DNA of 64,000 bases from Aquabacterium sp. (lineage in GTDB: Bacteria > Pseudomonadota > Gammaproteobacteria > Burkholderiales > Burkholderiaceae_C). The notes below the pieces were generated by a model. The model was not told where the DNA came from. It saw only the letters and a list, made by a program, of their open reading frames with translations, and ran no database searches. Positions 8,865 to 18,037 of this stretch are shown piece by piece; the stretch's first letter is position 1, and the number at the start of each line of letters is the position of its first letter. A program made the translations under genes and the position numbers. The stretch lies in NCBI GenBank assembly GCA_023266355.1, contig JAHFQM010000001.1:642115-706114 (forward strand). Direction: 5' to 3'.

Positions 8865-9969
8865 ATGGACATCGAACACATCAACGCCCTCGGCGCACAG
8901 ATCTCTGACCTGACTCAGCGCACCGTTGAGCTCCGGAGGTATCTTTGACTGGGATGAAAAATCCCGCCGCCTGAGCGAAGTCAACGCCGAGCTCGAAGAC
9001 CCCGCCGTCTGGAACGACCCCAAGCGCGCCCAGGAGCTGGGCAAAGAGAAGAAGGCGCTGGAGAACGTCGTCCTGACCATCACCGAGCTGCAGACGGGCC
9101 TGGCCGACAACGCCGAGTTGTTCGAAATGTCCAAGGCCGACAGTGACTTCGATGGCATCGAGGCCATCGCCGCCGACGTGGCCACGCAAGCCGCCCGTGT
9201 GGGCGACCTCGAATTCCGCCGCATGTTCAACAAGCCGGCCGACCCGCTGCCCGCGTTCGTGGACATCCAGGCTGGCGCCGGTGGCACCGAGGCCTGCGAC
9301 TGGGCCAACATGCTGCTGCGCCAGTACGTGCGCTACGCCGAGCGCAAGGGCTTCACGGCCACGGTGGAAGACATCACCGAAGGCGACACGGCCGGCATCA
9401 AGAGCGCCACCATCAAGGTCGATGGCGAGTACGCCTTTGGCCTGCTGCGCACCGAGACCGGCGTGCACCGCCTGGTGCGCAAGTCGCCGTTCGACTCGTC
9501 GGGCGGCCGCCACACCTCCTTCGCCTCGGTGTTCGTGTACCCGGAAATCGACGACTCGATCGAGATCGACATCAACCCGTCCGACGTGCGCACCGACACC
9601 TTCCGCGCGTCCGGCGCCGGCGGCCAGCACATCAACAAGACCGATTCGGCCGTGCGCCTGACCCACATCCCCACGGGCATCGTGGTGCAGTGCCAGGATG
9701 GCCGCTCGCAGCACAGCAACCGCGACGTGGCCTGGAAGCGCCTGCGTTCGCGCCTGTACGACCACGAGCTGCGCAAGCGCCAGGAAGAGCAGCAAAAGCT
9801 CGAAGACAGCAAGACCGACGTGGGCTGGGGCCACCAGATCCGCTCTTACGTGCTGGACAACAGCCGCATCAAGGACCTGCGCACCAACGTCGAAGTCTCG
9901 GCCACCCAGAAGGTGCTCGACGGCGACCTCGACCAGTTCATCGAAGCCAGCCTCAAGCAAGGCATCTGA
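8865..9969 (+). CDS. prfB: Peptide chain release factor 2, with programmed +1 frameshift
   Basis: RF2, which reads UGA and UAA stop codons. The gene begins with ATG at 8865; 27 codons lead to an in-frame TGA at 8946-8948. Translation must slip +1 (CTT TGA C read as CTT then GAC) to enter the main frame at 8947, giving 367 residues, normal for RF2. Family marks are [11 protein letters not shown], which holds the SPF stop-recognition tripeptide, and the peptidyl-hydrolysis motif [10 protein letters not shown] with GGQ. The frameshift makes expression self-regulating: scarce RF2 slows termination at the UGA and favours slippage. A start placed in the main frame upstream of the slip site would be an artefact. 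Confidence 0.97.
8932..8949 (+). promoter_or_regulatory. prfB programmed frameshift site
   Basis: The sequence CTCCGGAGGTATCTTTGAC spans this site. It holds an internal Shine-Dalgarno-like GGAGG, then the slippery CTT followed by TGA and C. The layout matches the classical bacterial RF2 site, in which the SD lies three bases before the slippery codon. Confidence 0.95.
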
Positions 9970-10010
9970 CACCTGTCAGCCACACGGATTCACCTCAAAA
10001 GGGACACCCC

Positions 10011-12683
10011 ATGCGTGAAGGCAGCGCTCCGCTGATTCGCCGCGAAGACTATGCGGCGCCGGCGTTCTGGATCAAGACGGTCGATCTGACCTTCGATCTG
10101 GACCCGGCCAAGACCCTGGTCATCAACAAGATGACCGTGGCACCCAACCCGGCCCTGCCCGGCGCGCCCCTGCGCCTGGACGGCGAAGACATCAACCTCA
10201 CGCGCGTGCTGGTCGATGGCGAGCCGGTCTCCTTCCGCACGGAGGGTGGCCAGCTGGTGCTGGAAAACCTGCCGCAGCAGTTGTTCAGCCTGGAGATCCG
10301 CAGCACCTGTGCGCCCGAGAAGAACACCCATCTGTCGGGCCTGTACACCAGCAGCGGTGGCTTCTTCACGCAGTGCGAGGCCCTGGGCTTTCGCCGCATC
10401 ACCTATTTCCTGGACCGCCCCGACGTCATGGCCACCTACAAGGTGACTTTGAAGGGCGACCAGCGCAAGTACCCCGTGCTGCTGTCCAACGGCAACCTGG
10501 TGCAAGAGGGCAAGCTGGAGGGCGGCAAGCACTTCGCCGTGTGGGAAGACCCGCATCCGAAACCTTGCTACCTGTTCGCCCTGGTGGCCGCCGACCTGGT
10601 GCGCCGCGAGCAGCGCATCCGCACCCGCGCCGGCAAGGACCACTTGCTGCAGATCTACGTGCGCGCCGGTGACCTCGACAAGACCGAGCACGCGATGAAC
10701 TCGCTGATCGCGTCCATCGCCTGGGACGAAGCCCGCTTCGGCCTGAGCCTGGACCTGGAGCGTTTCATGGTCGTGGCCGTGAGCGACTTCAACATGGGTG
10801 CCATGGAGAACAAGGGGTTGAACATCTTCAACACCAAGTTCGTGCTGGCCAACCCGGCTACTGCCACCGACGTGGACTTCGGCAACGTCGAAAGCGTGGT
10901 CGCCCACGAGTACTTCCACAACTGGACTGGCAACCGCGTGACCTGCCGCGACTGGTTCCAGCTCTCGCTCAAGGAAGGCCTGACCGTTTTCCGCGACCAG
11001 CAGTTCAGCCAGGACATGGCCGGCAGCCCCAGCGCCCGTGCGGTCAAGCGCATCGAAGACGTGCGCACCCTGCGCCAGCTGCAGTTCCCTGAGGACGCGG
11101 GCCCGATGGCCCACCCGGTGCGCCCCGACAGCTACCTGGCCATCGACAATTTCTACACCGCCACCGTCTACGAGAAGGGTGCCGAGGTCGTGCGCATGAT
11201 GCACACCCTGGTGGGCGATGCCGGCTTTGCCCAGGGCATGGCCCTGTACTTCGAACGCCACGACGGCCAGGCCGTGACCTGCGACGACTTCGCCCAGGCC
11301 GTGGCCGATGCCAACCCGGGCAGCGAGCTGGCACGTCGACTGGACGCATTCAAGCGTTGGTACGCCCAGGCAGGCACGCCGCGCGTGAAGGCCGATGGCG
11401 TGTACGACGCCGCCAACCAGATCTACACCCTGACCTTGTCGCAGAGCTGCGTGGCCACGCCCGGGCAGCCGGTGAAGGCGCCTGTCGTGATCCCCGTGGC
11501 CATGGGCCTGGTGACTGCCGATGGCCGTCACCTGAACCTGCACCTGGAAGGGCACCTCGACCCGATCGGCCACAACACCGTGCTGGTGCTGTCCGAGCCC
11601 GAACAGACCTTCACCTTCGTGCACGTGCCGGTCGAGCCCGTGCCTTCGCTGCTGCGCGGCTTCTCTGCGCCCGTGGTGCTGGAGGCCGAACTCAGCGACG
11701 ACGCCCTGTTCACCCTGCTCAGCCACGACCAAGACCCCTTCAACCGCTGGGAAGCCGCCCAGAAGCTGTCGCTGCGCCGTTTGCTGGCCGCGGTGGCGGG
11801 CAGCGGCCACGTCGAGCTGGACGCCCGCTTTGTGGAGGCCCTGCGCGGTGTGCTGCGCCACGTCGAGCTGGACGCCGCCTTCAAGGAGCTGGTGCTGACC
11901 CTGCCGAGCGAGGCCTACGTGGCCGAGCAGCTCGACCTGGTGGACCCGCAGCGCATTCACGCGGCCCGCGAAGGCATGCGCTTGCAGCTCGCCCATGCCC
12001 TGCATGAGGATTGGGCCTGGGCCTACGAGCAACACCATGAGCTGGGCGGTTACTCGCCCGACCCGGTGAGCACCGGCCGCCGCGCCCTGGCCAACCTGGC
12101 CCTGGGCATGCTGGTGCTGGATGGCAGCGTGCGCCACAACCCCGTCTGGACGGGCAAGGCCTTGCAGCGCTTCCAGGACGCCAACAACATGACCGACCGC
12201 CTGGGTGCGCTGTCTGCCCTGGTGAACGCGCATGCCGATCTGGCCGAGCAGGCCCTGGAGCGCTTCCACCAGCAGTTCCGTGGCGAGGCCCTGGTCATCG
12301 ACAAGTGGTTCAGCCTGCAGGCTTTGGCGCCTGAAAAGGACGGCAAGGTCTTTGCCCGTGCCAAGGCCCTGATGCTGCACCCCGACTTCACCCTGCGCAC
12401 GCCCAACCGGGCCCGCAGCCTGCTGATGGCGCTGTGCCAGAGCAACCCGGCAGCTTTCCACCGCACCGATGCCGCCGGCTACGTGTTCTGGGCCGACCGC
12501 GTCATCGAGATCGACGGCATCAACCCGCAACTGGCCGCCCGCCTGGCCCGCGCCATGGACCACTGGCGTCGCCTGGCCGAGCCCTACCGCACGGCCGCCC
12601 GCGAGGCCCTCAGCCGCGTGGCCGCGCGCACCGAGCTGTCGGACGACGTCCGCGAGATCGTCACACGCGCGCTGCAGGATTGA
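10011..12683 (+). CDS. pepN: Aminopeptidase N (M1 family, alanyl aminopeptidase)
   Basis: An 890-residue zinc aminopeptidase, close to the length of E. coli PepN. It has the exopeptidase motif GAMENKGLN and the zinc site [13 protein letters not shown] (His299, Glu300, His303), with [12 protein letters not shown] carrying the third zinc ligand (the Glu). It removes N-terminal residues from peptides in the cytoplasm. The start is the ATG at 10011, preceded by the purine-rich AAAAGGGA; the same frame is open further upstream only because it runs through prfB. It follows prfB by 41 bp and precedes fbp by 35 bp, so the three may be co-transcribed. Confidence 0.96.
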   Translation: MREGSAPLIRREDYAAPAFWIKTVDLTFDLDPAKTLVINKMTVAPNPALPGAPLRLDGEDINLTRVLVDGEPVSFRTEGGQLVLENLPQQLFSLEIRSTCAPEKNTHLSGLYTSSGGFFTQCEALGFRRITYFLDRPDVMATYKVTLKGDQRKYPVLLSNGNLVQEGKLEGGKHFAVWEDPHPKPCYLFALVAADLVRREQRIRTRAGKDHLLQIYVRAGDLDKTEHAMNSLIASIAWDEARFGLSLDLERFMVVAVSDFNMGAMENKGLNIFNTKFVLANPATATDVDFGNVESVVAHEYFHNWTGNRVTCRDWFQLSLKEGLTVFRDQQFSQDMAGSPSARAVKRIEDVRTLRQLQFPEDAGPMAHPVRPDSYLAIDNFYTATVYEKGAEVVRMMHTLVGDAGFAQGMALYFERHDGQAVTCDDFAQAVADANPGSELARRLDAFKRWYAQAGTPRVKADGVYDAANQIYTLTLSQSCVATPGQPVKAPVVIPVAMGLVTADGRHLNLHLEGHLDPIGHNTVLVLSEPEQTFTFVHVPVEPVPSLLRGFSAPVVLEAELSDDALFTLLSHDQDPFNRWEAAQKLSLRRLLAAVAGSGHVELDARFVEALRGVLRHVELDAAFKELVLTLPSEAYVAEQLDLVDPQRIHAAREGMRLQLAHALHEDWAWAYEQHHELGGYSPDPVSTGRRALANLALGMLVLDGSVRHNPVWTGKALQRFQDANNMTDRLGALSALVNAHADLAEQALERFHQQFRGEALVIDKWFSLQALAPEKDGKVFARAKALMLHPDFTLRTPNRARSLLMALCQSNPAAFHRTDAAGYVFWADRVIEIDGINPQLAARLARAMDHWRRLAEPYRTAAREALSRVAARTELSDDVREIVTRALQD

Positions 12684-12718
12684 GCCCTTCCCCGTTTTCA
12701 GACCCCGAGACCACCACC

Positions 12719-13723
12719 ATGTCCAAACGCATCAGCCTCACGCAGTACCTGATCGAGCAGCAGCGCGGCGAAGCGCAAATCCCTGCTCAGTTGCGCCTGC
12801 TCATCGAAGTCGTCGCGCGTGCCTGCAAGTCCATCGCCATCAGCGTCAACAAGGGCGCACTCGGTGACGTGCTGGGCACCGCCGGCAGCGAGAACGTGCA
12901 GGGCGAAGTCCAGAAGAAGCTCGACATCATCGCCAACGAGGTGCTGATCGAGGCCAACGAATGGGGCGGCCACCTGGCCGGCATGGCGTCCGAAGAGATG
13001 GACGACATGCACGCCGTGCCGTTGCACTACCCGCAGGGCGAGTACCTGCTGCTGTTCGACCCGCTCGATGGCTCCAGCAACATCGACGTCAACGTCAGCA
13101 TCGGCACCATCTTCTCGGTGCTCAAGCACAAGGGTGGCGACGTCACGAACGACAGCTTCCTGCAGGCCGGCACCGACCAAGTCTGCGCAGGCTACTGTGT
13201 TTATGGCCCGCAAACCACGCTGGTGCTGACCGTGGGCCGCGGCGTGGTGATGTTCACGCTGGACCGCGAGCAGGGCTCGTGGGTGCTGACCGCCGACCAG
13301 GTGAAGATCCCCGAAGACACCAAGGAGTTCGCCATCAACATGTCGAACATGCGCCACTGGGACGCTCCCGTGAAGCGCTACATCGACGAGTGCTTGCAGG
13401 GCAAGGACGGCGCGCGCGGCAAGGACTTCAACATGCGCTGGATCGCCTCGATGGTGGCCGACGTGCACCGCATCCTGACGCGTGGCGGCATCTTCATGTA
13501 CCCCTGGGACAAGCGCGAGCCCAACAAGCCCGGCAAGCTGCGCTTGATGTACGAAGCCAACCCGATGAGCTTCCTGGTGGAGCAGGCGGGTGGCGCGTCC
13601 ACCAACGGCTTGCAGCGCATCATGGAGATCCAACCGGGCCAGTTGCACGAACGCGTCAGCGTGGTGCTGGGTTCGAAGAACGAGGTCGATCGCGTCACGG
13701 CTTACCACCGTGAAGCGAAGTGA
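12719..13723 (+). CDS. fbp: Class I fructose-1,6-bisphosphatase
   Basis: A 334-residue protein matching class I FBPase, which makes fructose 6-phosphate in gluconeogenesis. The metal-binding motif [20 protein letters not shown] is intact, as are the substrate-loop residues in [14 protein letters not shown] and [20 protein letters not shown]. The start is the ATG at 12719. It ends 72 bp before tRNA-Thr. Confidence 0.97.
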   Translation: MSKRISLTQYLIEQQRGEAQIPAQLRLLIEVVARACKSIAISVNKGALGDVLGTAGSENVQGEVQKKLDIIANEVLIEANEWGGHLAGMASEEMDDMHAVPLHYPQGEYLLLFDPLDGSSNIDVNVSIGTIFSVLKHKGGDVTNDSFLQAGTDQVCAGYCVYGPQTTLVLTVGRGVVMFTLDREQGSWVLTADQVKIPEDTKEFAINMSNMRHWDAPVKRYIDECLQGKDGARGKDFNMRWIASMVADVHRILTRGGIFMYPWDKREPNKPGKLRLMYEANPMSFLVEQAGGASTNGLQRIMEIQPGQLHERVSVVLGSKNEVDRVTAYHREAK

Positions 13724-13750
13724 CATTGAGCGCTGAAAACCCGTTATAAT
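13720..13750 (+). promoter_or_regulatory. Probable sigma-70 promoter for tRNA-Thr
   Basis: A perfect -10 box TATAAT lies at 13745-13750, 45 bp before the tRNA. GTGACA at 13720-13725 is a fair -35 match with a long 19-bp spacer. TTGAGC at 13726-13731 is too close (13 bp). The -10 box is the reliable part. Confidence 0.6.
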
Positions 13751-13795
13751 TTTCGGCTGTGCGGTGATCTGCGTTGAGCAGGTCACACCACGCGT

Positions 13796-13871
13796 GCCGG
13801 TGTAGCTCAGTCGGTAGAGCAGCTCATTCGTAATGAGAAGGTCGAGGGTTCGATTCCTTTCTCCGGCACCA
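13796..13871 (+). tRNA. tRNA-Thr (anticodon CGT)
   Basis: A 76-nt cloverleaf with encoded CCA. The anticodon loop TTCGTAA gives CGU (reads ACG). The D arm is GCTC/GAGC, and the T arm has GAGGG, loop TTCGATT and CCTTT. A G-A mismatch at 27-43 is also seen in E. coli tRNA-Thr-CGT. The gene is intact although its 3' half is the integration site of the element to its right. Confidence 0.95.
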
Positions 13872-13873
13872 AT
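13824..13873 (+). repeat. attL: left copy of the 50-bp tRNA-Thr direct repeat
   Basis: This segment, from the anticodon stem to two bases past the CCA, is identical over all 50 bases to 21838-21887. The flanks differ on both sides (C versus G before; AGAATC versus GACATC after). It marks the left junction of an integrated element. Confidence 0.93.
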
Positions 13874-13887
13874 AGAATCAATGACTT

Positions 13888-13920
13888 AGCCTCGGATGCC
13901 CTCCGGGGCTTTGTTGTTTC
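13888..13920 (+). terminator. Rho-independent terminator just inside the element
   Basis: The stem AGCCTCGGA / TCCGGGGCT (one T-G wobble) has a 5-nt loop TGCCC and is followed by TTGTTGTTTC. It lies 17 bp after tRNA-Thr, so it probably ends the tRNA transcript in place of the host terminator now displaced to 21900-21933. The tail GGCTTTGTTGTTTC is shared by both. Confidence 0.75.
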
Positions 13921-13927
13921 TGGGCGC

Positions 13928-13948
13928 GATGTAAGGGCGGGTGTAAGT
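13928..13948 (+). repeat. Left candidate integrase arm-type site
   Basis: Two direct copies of RTGTAAG occur here (GATGTAAGG, then GGGTGTAAGT). The 21-bp block matches 20 of 21 bases of the block at 21699-21719 next to the integrase start. Paired sites inside both ends are typical of tyrosine-integrase arm sites. Confidence 0.55.
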
Positions 13949-14071
13949 CCGCTTGTCGCGCTCTTACCTCTGGCGGGCTCCCAAACCTTCCCGGCCCTGC
14001 TGGTCTGCATGGGCAGCATCTGCCGCAGCACGTAACATGCTGCCGACAACATCGGCGCCGGGGGGATAGCA

Positions 14072-14689
14072 ATGAAGGTTTGGATGGCGGCTTGCAGCCT
14101 GCTCGCATTTGCGGCCATAGAGTGCCGTGCGGACACCGTCGCGGATGCATTGCTGTCTGGGCAGGTTCAGCAGTTCATGGACGACGGGAGCATTACGGGG
14201 TGCGGTGTCGTCTTGAGCGCAGTCGAGACCGGAGTCGGCGCCAATCAAACCGCCCACGTGTTTCACGGTTCTATTTCCGTGATGGGCTTAACTGGCGGTC
14301 TCGTAAAGGGCCGGGTATCAACAATCCCCGGGAAAAAGCTTCTAGCTGGTGACGCAAGCGCCCTTGCAATTCAGGCTGCGCGAATGGTCTGGGTAAAGGC
14401 TCCAGGCGCACCGGCTACGGCATTGCTCCCAGGGCAGAGGGTGCACCAATCCGAGGACCGTGGATACATCCTCTACGGGGCCGCATTGCCTCCGCTCGTA
14501 GATGTTATGTTCGCAGTTCAAGACGGTAAGCCAATACAGATTGGCATGCGGACTGCGAAGGCCAATTACGACGTGATACTGGCAGGCGTTGTGGAGATGA
14601 GCCCGGCCCAACAGCAGCAGCTTGCACAGTGTTTGGGGGAGTTTGTTGCGCACGTCAACCGAAGTGAAGGCGGCAAGGCGAGTAAATGA
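14072..14689 (+). CDS. Exported protein of unknown function, element cargo
   Basis: A 205-residue protein with a clear signal peptide: MKVWMAACSLLAFAAIECRA, with likely cleavage before DTVADA. The mature part has no family I recognise. It contains two cysteines (TGCGVVLS and LAQCLGEF) that could form a periplasmic disulfide. It is the only element gene on the plus strand and sits next to attL, where cargo often lies. Its base composition is visibly less GC-rich than the flanking chromosome. An 8-bp hairpin (14701-14725) follows the stop. No toxin, immunity or defence motif was found. Confidence 0.7.
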   Translation: MKVWMAACSLLAFAAIECRADTVADALLSGQVQQFMDDGSITGCGVVLSAVETGVGANQTAHVFHGSISVMGLTGGLVKGRVSTIPGKKLLAGDASALAIQAARMVWVKAPGAPATALLPGQRVHQSEDRGYILYGAALPPLVDVMFAVQDGKPIQIGMRTAKANYDVILAGVVEMSPAQQQQLAQCLGEFVAHVNRSEGGKASK

Positions 14690-15071
14690 GGCTTCGGCCC
14701 TGCGTTCCCTCGCGCGCGGAACGCACGGCGTCGGAACCGAAACCCCACTTCGGGGGTCTGCCGCCCTCGGCGCCCGTTTTGGGCATCCGGCTCGAGCCCC
14801 CCACTTTGGGCGTCTCGGCCTCGCGCACGCGCGCGGAACGCTCAACATGCCGTTTCCGAGCCGTTTGTTTTCTCTGTTATCGCCCTGTTAGCAGGCAGCG
14901 CCCCAACGAAAAACGCCACCGGGTCAGGGTGGCGCAGTAGATGCCAGCACTTTGCTGGGGGCGTCTAGTTCGGGCTACTTCAGGCGGCGTGCCCCTAAGC
15001 AGGTAAGTCCACGTTTCCAAAAGACATTTGGGCGCTGACTTGCCCGGCCCTCGCGCGCGTTAAGGCATCCG
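14690..15071. other. Non-coding stretch with hairpins between convergent element genes
   Basis: No convincing gene lies here. It holds the hairpin TGCGTTCC / GGAACGCA (14701-14725) just after the exported-protein gene, a minus-strand terminator (14909-14934), and a short hairpin CCAGCA / TGCTGG near 14943. The first lacks a T-run, so it is only a possible terminator. Confidence 0.5.
14909..14934 (-). terminator. Rho-independent terminator of the leftward element genes
   Basis: Read on the minus strand, the 7-bp perfect stem CGCCACC / GGTGGCG with a 7-nt loop is followed by five T. It lies about 140 bp beyond the stop of the last leftward gene (15072). Confidence 0.75.
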
Positions 15072-15266
15072 TTAATCATCAGATGGCCCCTTGTCGCGCT
15101 TCAGCTTCTCCACGATGGCCAGGCGCACAAACTCTGCCCGGTTGCCTTGGGCCGGGTGTTTGCGGGCCTGCCTCAGGAGGCTATCGACCTCCGCCACCAC
15201 GTCAACCGGCACGGACACAATCAGCCGGGTGACTGGCTGGCCGTGGAATCGTCTTGCCATGCTCAT
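15072..15266 (-). CDS. Small ribbon-helix-helix (CopG/Arc-type) DNA-binding protein
   Basis: A 64-residue protein. RLIVSVPVDVVAEVDSLLRQ followed by NRAEFVRLAIVEKL fits a ribbon-helix-helix fold: one short strand and two helices. Such proteins repress promoters or control copy number in mobile elements. Last gene of the leftward set, 13 bp after the 138-residue gene, probably co-transcribed. The target site is unknown; the repeats at 15762-15883 are a candidate. Confidence 0.6.
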   Translation of the reverse strand: MSMARRFHGQPVTRLIVSVPVDVVAEVDSLLRQARKHPAQGNRAEFVRLAIVEKLKRDKGPSDD

Positions 15267-15279
15267 GCGGTGCCCCCTG

Positions 15280-15696
15280 TCACATCGGGATGAGCAATTG
15301 CCCGCCCTGGTTCTGGTGGTCGGGGTCCGGCTCGGTGACGGGTGCCATCAGGTCTTGAACGTCGCGCAGCACTTCGCCCAGGTTTTCGGCGATGAACTCG
15401 GCTGCGGTCAACTCTGGCGCCACCCCGATGCCATCCTCCACCACGGCGGTGCAAAGCATGCCCTCAAGCGCCTTGGTTCGCTCATGCAGCGCCCCCAGCC
15501 TTGATGCGATGCGCTCCAGTGCCTTGCGCCCCTTGTCGGGCATGGTGAAGCCCGCCAGGATGGCCAGGGTCTGCACTTGGGTCGGGTGAAGGTCAATCAC
15601 TGCGGCGCCGTCCATGAGCGTTTCATCCTCAAGGCGAAGCAAGCCATTGGACAAGGCTTCGATGGTCACAGGTGGGAAGGTTTGCTTGGTCGTCAT
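15280..15696 (-). CDS. Element protein of unknown function, 138 residues
   Basis: A soluble, acidic, mainly helical protein with no family I recognise. The centre (KALERIASRLGALHERTKALEGML) looks amphipathic and could form a coiled coil. Its start lies 66 bp left of the iteron-like repeats, so any protein bound there would affect it. It is followed closely by the ribbon-helix-helix gene. Confidence 0.55.
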   Translation of the reverse strand: MTTKQTFPPVTIEALSNGLLRLEDETLMDGAAVIDLHPTQVQTLAILAGFTMPDKGRKALERIASRLGALHERTKALEGMLCTAVVEDGIGVAPELTAAEFIAENLGEVLRDVQDLMAPVTEPDPDHQNQGGQLLIPM

Positions 15697-15761
15697 GGTT
15701 GTGTGTTCCTTTGCCTCGCGCTCTCGCTGTGCGCTCAGCAGATGGCATATCTAGATGGTGT

Positions 15762-15883
15762 CCGTGTGGCGGTACAGGGGAGCATGCAAAGTGAGGCCGG
15801 ATAGGTCCGTATGGCGGTACAGGAAGCGGGTTCTCTGTACCGTGTGGCGGTCCTATTGCTGTGCTCCCTGTACCGTGGGGCGG
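15762..15883 (+). repeat. Iteron-like cluster of four CCGTRTGGCGG repeats
   Basis: Copies begin at 15762 (CCGTGTGGCGGTACAG), 15807 (CCGTATGGCGGTACAG), 15840 (CCGTGTGGCGG) and 15873 (CCGTGGGGCGG), at spacings of 45, 33 and 33 bp. The last two are preceded by CTGTA, the reverse complement of the TACAG that follows the first two, so the cluster also has inverted symmetry. It overlaps the last codons of the winged-helix gene and precedes the 138-residue gene. Candidate replication origin or operator. Confidence 0.6.
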
Positions 15884-16359
15884 GCTAAGGCTTGCGTTTT
15901 GGTGGTGTCCCACTTGCGGTAAAGCTCGTCGCGCGTGGGCTTCGGCTTCGGCATGGGCGGCAGTGAGCCGTCAAGGTAGGCGCTGCGCCTGAAGGCTGCG
16001 GCGGCCCCCTGGTCGAAGTCTGGATGTGTGTCCAGTGCTTGCCAGGTGATGGCGTACCAGCTCGCCTTGTTCGGCCTGTGCCCCTTGACGGTCTCGAAGA
16101 TGAAACCGCCATCGAGCAATTCGCGCTTAGCCTTGCTCAGCATGTCGGCAGACTTCCAGCCACGCTGCGCCATGTAGGCCCGCGACGCCAGCAATCGCCC
16201 GTTGTTGTTGCGGACGTACTGCCTCGCAACCTCCAGCAGCAGGGCCCGCGCGTGCATGGATAGCGCCGAGTAGGCTGCGCAGTCCAGCACGCTCCAGGGT
16301 AAGGCGATGAAGCCCCCCGCGTCGCGGCCCGATTCCCGGCGCTTGGGGTCTCGTTTCAT
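15853..16359 (-). CDS. Replication-initiator-like winged-helix protein
   Basis: A 168-residue basic protein. ALPWSVLDCAAYSALSMHARALLLEVARQY with LASRAYMAQRGWKSADMLSKAKRELLDGGFI is the arrangement seen in winged-helix proteins of plasmid and satellite replication modules. The C-terminus is charged and probably flexible. It overlaps the preceding 45-residue gene by ATGA, and its 3' end runs into the iteron-like repeats. The context supports replication, or regulation of it, but no catalytic motif is present. Confidence 0.55.
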   Translation of the reverse strand: MKRDPKRRESGRDAGGFIALPWSVLDCAAYSALSMHARALLLEVARQYVRNNNGRLLASRAYMAQRGWKSADMLSKAKRELLDGGFIFETVKGHRPNKASWYAITWQALDTHPDFDQGAAAAFRRSAYLDGSLPPMPKPKPTRDELYRKWDTTKTQALARPTVQGAQQ

Positions 16360-16493
16360 CCGCCCCCCTCTGCCCTAGCCCTCAGGAAGCCATAGAGGGC
16401 CCATAGCTGCGTCAAATTCATTGCGGCCATGTCGGCGCCCACGCAGCAGCCGAAACGCGCTGCAAGGGCTTCCAGGCCGTCAAGCCACTTCAT
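16356..16493 (-). CDS. Small element protein, 45 residues
   Basis: An open frame starting at ATG 16493, overlapping both neighbours by 4 bp (ATGA at each end), which strongly suggests translational coupling. It begins MKWLDGLEALAARFGCC and has no recognisable domain. A longer frame to 16631 exists but lies inside the upstream gene in another frame. Confidence 0.5.
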   Translation of the reverse strand: MKWLDGLEALAARFGCCVGADMAAMNLTQLWALYGFLRARAEGGG

Positions 16494-16840
16494 CCCCGGC
16501 CCCCTTGCTTCTTGATGCGCTCGCGGCGCTTGAGCCAGGCACGCACAAGGCGCTTGTCCTTGTCGGTGAAGTGATAGATGCCGCGTTTGACTTCGAACCC
16601 GTCGCGGTCGATGCACGGGGTGCGGCTGCATGGGGCATCAAGTCCACGGCGGCGAAGCTCGGCCATCAACTCGGGGCCATTGCTGGCGCCTGCGATGCGG
16701 TCGATTGCTTCACGGGGCCGGGGGCTAACCAGCAGCGCCATGATGACGCGCAGGTGACGCGGGTTCTCGGTGCCGATAAACTTGCGCTTGCTACGGGCGC
16801 TCGTCTTCACTTTGGTGGGGGCGGGCGTTTTTTTCTTCAT
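16490..16840 (-). CDS. Basic element protein of unknown function, 116 residues
   Basis: It starts MKKKTPAPTKVKTSARSKRK, so the N-terminus is strongly basic and unstructured. The rest (VIMALLVSPRPREAIDRIAG, followed by LMAELRRRGLD and IYHFTDKDKRLVRAWLKRR) resembles a small winged-helix domain, suggesting DNA binding. Ends in an ATGA overlap with the 45-residue gene and follows the AlpA-like gene by one base. Confidence 0.55.
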   Translation of the reverse strand: MKKKTPAPTKVKTSARSKRKFIGTENPRHLRVIMALLVSPRPREAIDRIAGASNGPELMAELRRRGLDAPCSRTPCIDRDGFEVKRGIYHFTDKDKRLVRAWLKRRERIKKQGGRG

Positions 16841-16841
16841 C

Positions 16842-17081
16842 TCACACCCCCAGCACGCGGCGCAGTTCAGCCACAGGCCACGCAAGGCGGCCATTGATGC
16901 GAATGGGGCGGATGGGGCCGTTTTCCAGGCAGGCCCACAGGCGCAGGGTTTGCGGCGCCCTGTTCAGGTGGAAGGCGGCTTCAGGTGTGGGCAGTGCCGC
17001 GCGGGTTTCGTGCGCCAGCGACACGGGTTGATTGGCATCGGTAACCATGCTTGAACCCTCTGGTTCGTTGAACATGGTCAC
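16842..17081 (-). CDS. AlpA/excisionase-like helix-turn-helix protein
   Basis: A 79-residue protein. The segment TPEAAFHLNRAPQTLRLWAC followed by GPIRPIRINGRLAWPVAELR is the compact MerR/excisionase-type HTH with its wing, common in integrated elements as recombination directionality factor or element activator. Start could be the first ATG (17081) or the one at 17048; the HTH is intact either way. First gene of a tight set of four (AlpA-like, 116, 45 and 168 residues). It is a good candidate to control excision with the integrase at 20256. Confidence 0.65.
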   Translation of the reverse strand: MTMFNEPEGSSMVTDANQPVSLAHETRAALPTPEAAFHLNRAPQTLRLWACLENGPIRPIRINGRLAWPVAELRRVLGV

Positions 17082-17145
17082 GGACTATTTGTGTGCAACC
17101 CCCGTTGCGGTCAATGTGCAACCCATTGCAGTTTGCGCAGCACTT

Positions 17146-17979
17146 CTAGACCTTGATGCCGTGCTTTTTCAACACCTTGTCAATCGTCGGGCGAGACACG
17201 TTGAAGGCCTTTGCAAGGGCATACACGCTTTCGCCTCGCGCCCGGTCGTAACGGGCCACGATGTTCTCTTTGTCTGCTTCGGATAGCTTCGATGGGGTGC
17301 CACTTAGGTTCAAGGTCTGACCATCTGCGGCGTCGGTTGATGGTGAAGTCATCTCAAACGTTTGTCGCCCGGGGAGGGTTGCTCCCCACTCATTGAGCGA
17401 ATCAACGTGCACCACTCCGTTTTGCAGCGGTTCACCATGACGGAAGGTCAGTGGAAGGCCGGATGAGTTGCAGACCATCAGAAGCCCGCTTTGTGCAGCG
17501 GCTTCAAGCTCGCGTTCGTATTGCAGCATGTGTTCGCGGCGAGTGGCCTCAAGCAAACATCGCTTCGGCTCATCGTCGCAGTGAATGACAAGCTCGCCAC
17601 CGGACAGGAATTGATGCCACTCGCTCCCGCGTCGCTGCTCCGCCCACAGCCAATGAAAAAGCAATGAGCCGGGCTCGGTGTCCACTCGGGATGGCTGAAC
17701 CGTCTCGGAAGGCCAGTGGTTTGCGTCTAATACGTTTTCCGTCAAGCAGCCATCAGGCGCAAGGCGTCGCTGAAAAAGGCCATCAGGAGAACCATCGTCG
17801 CGCCAGGTATAGACGCACCTGAGCCAGTTCTTCGCGTTTTCGTCGTCTGGGCACAGCGCCTGACTAATGAGCCACGCCAAATCGCCAAAGCGGTAGAAGC
17901 CGTCCTCGGAGTACGGCAGAACAATGCGAACCACATGCACCCCCGTGCATCCCCGCCTGAAGAAACCCCAGCGGGCCAC
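17146..17979 (-). CDS. Element protein with C-terminal resolvase-type HTH
   Basis: A 277-residue protein. The last 45 residues (KENIVARYDRARGESVYALA, then FNVSRPTIDKVLKKHGIKV) form an HTH like the DNA-binding domain of resolvases and Hin-type invertases. No serine-recombinase catalytic domain precedes it; residues 1-220 are of unknown fold and resemble an uncharacterised domain found upstream of HTHs in mobile elements. I suggest a regulator. The long leftward gene set continues 64 bp downstream. The start could also lie a few codons in. Confidence 0.55.
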   Translation of the reverse strand: MARWGFFRRGCTGVHVVRIVLPYSEDGFYRFGDLAWLISQALCPDDENAKNWLRCVYTWRDDGSPDGLFQRRLAPDGCLTENVLDANHWPSETVQPSRVDTEPGSLLFHWLWAEQRRGSEWHQFLSGGELVIHCDDEPKRCLLEATRREHMLQYERELEAAAQSGLLMVCNSSGLPLTFRHGEPLQNGVVHVDSLNEWGATLPGRQTFEMTSPSTDAADGQTLNLSGTPSKLSEADKENIVARYDRARGESVYALAKAFNVSRPTIDKVLKKHGIKV

Positions 17980-18037
17980 GTCGGGGGCCGTGGCTTTCGG
18001 TCAGGCTTGCGGCCTGCCTAGCTGGGGTGTCAAACGA

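Noticed and set aside
9990..12563. An 857-codon minus-strand frame opposite pepN
   Set aside because: Same low-complexity composition, no motif; pepN is unambiguous.
13726..13750. TTGAGC as the -35 box of the tRNA-Thr promoter
   Set aside because: Only 13 bp separate it from TATAAT, too short for sigma-70.
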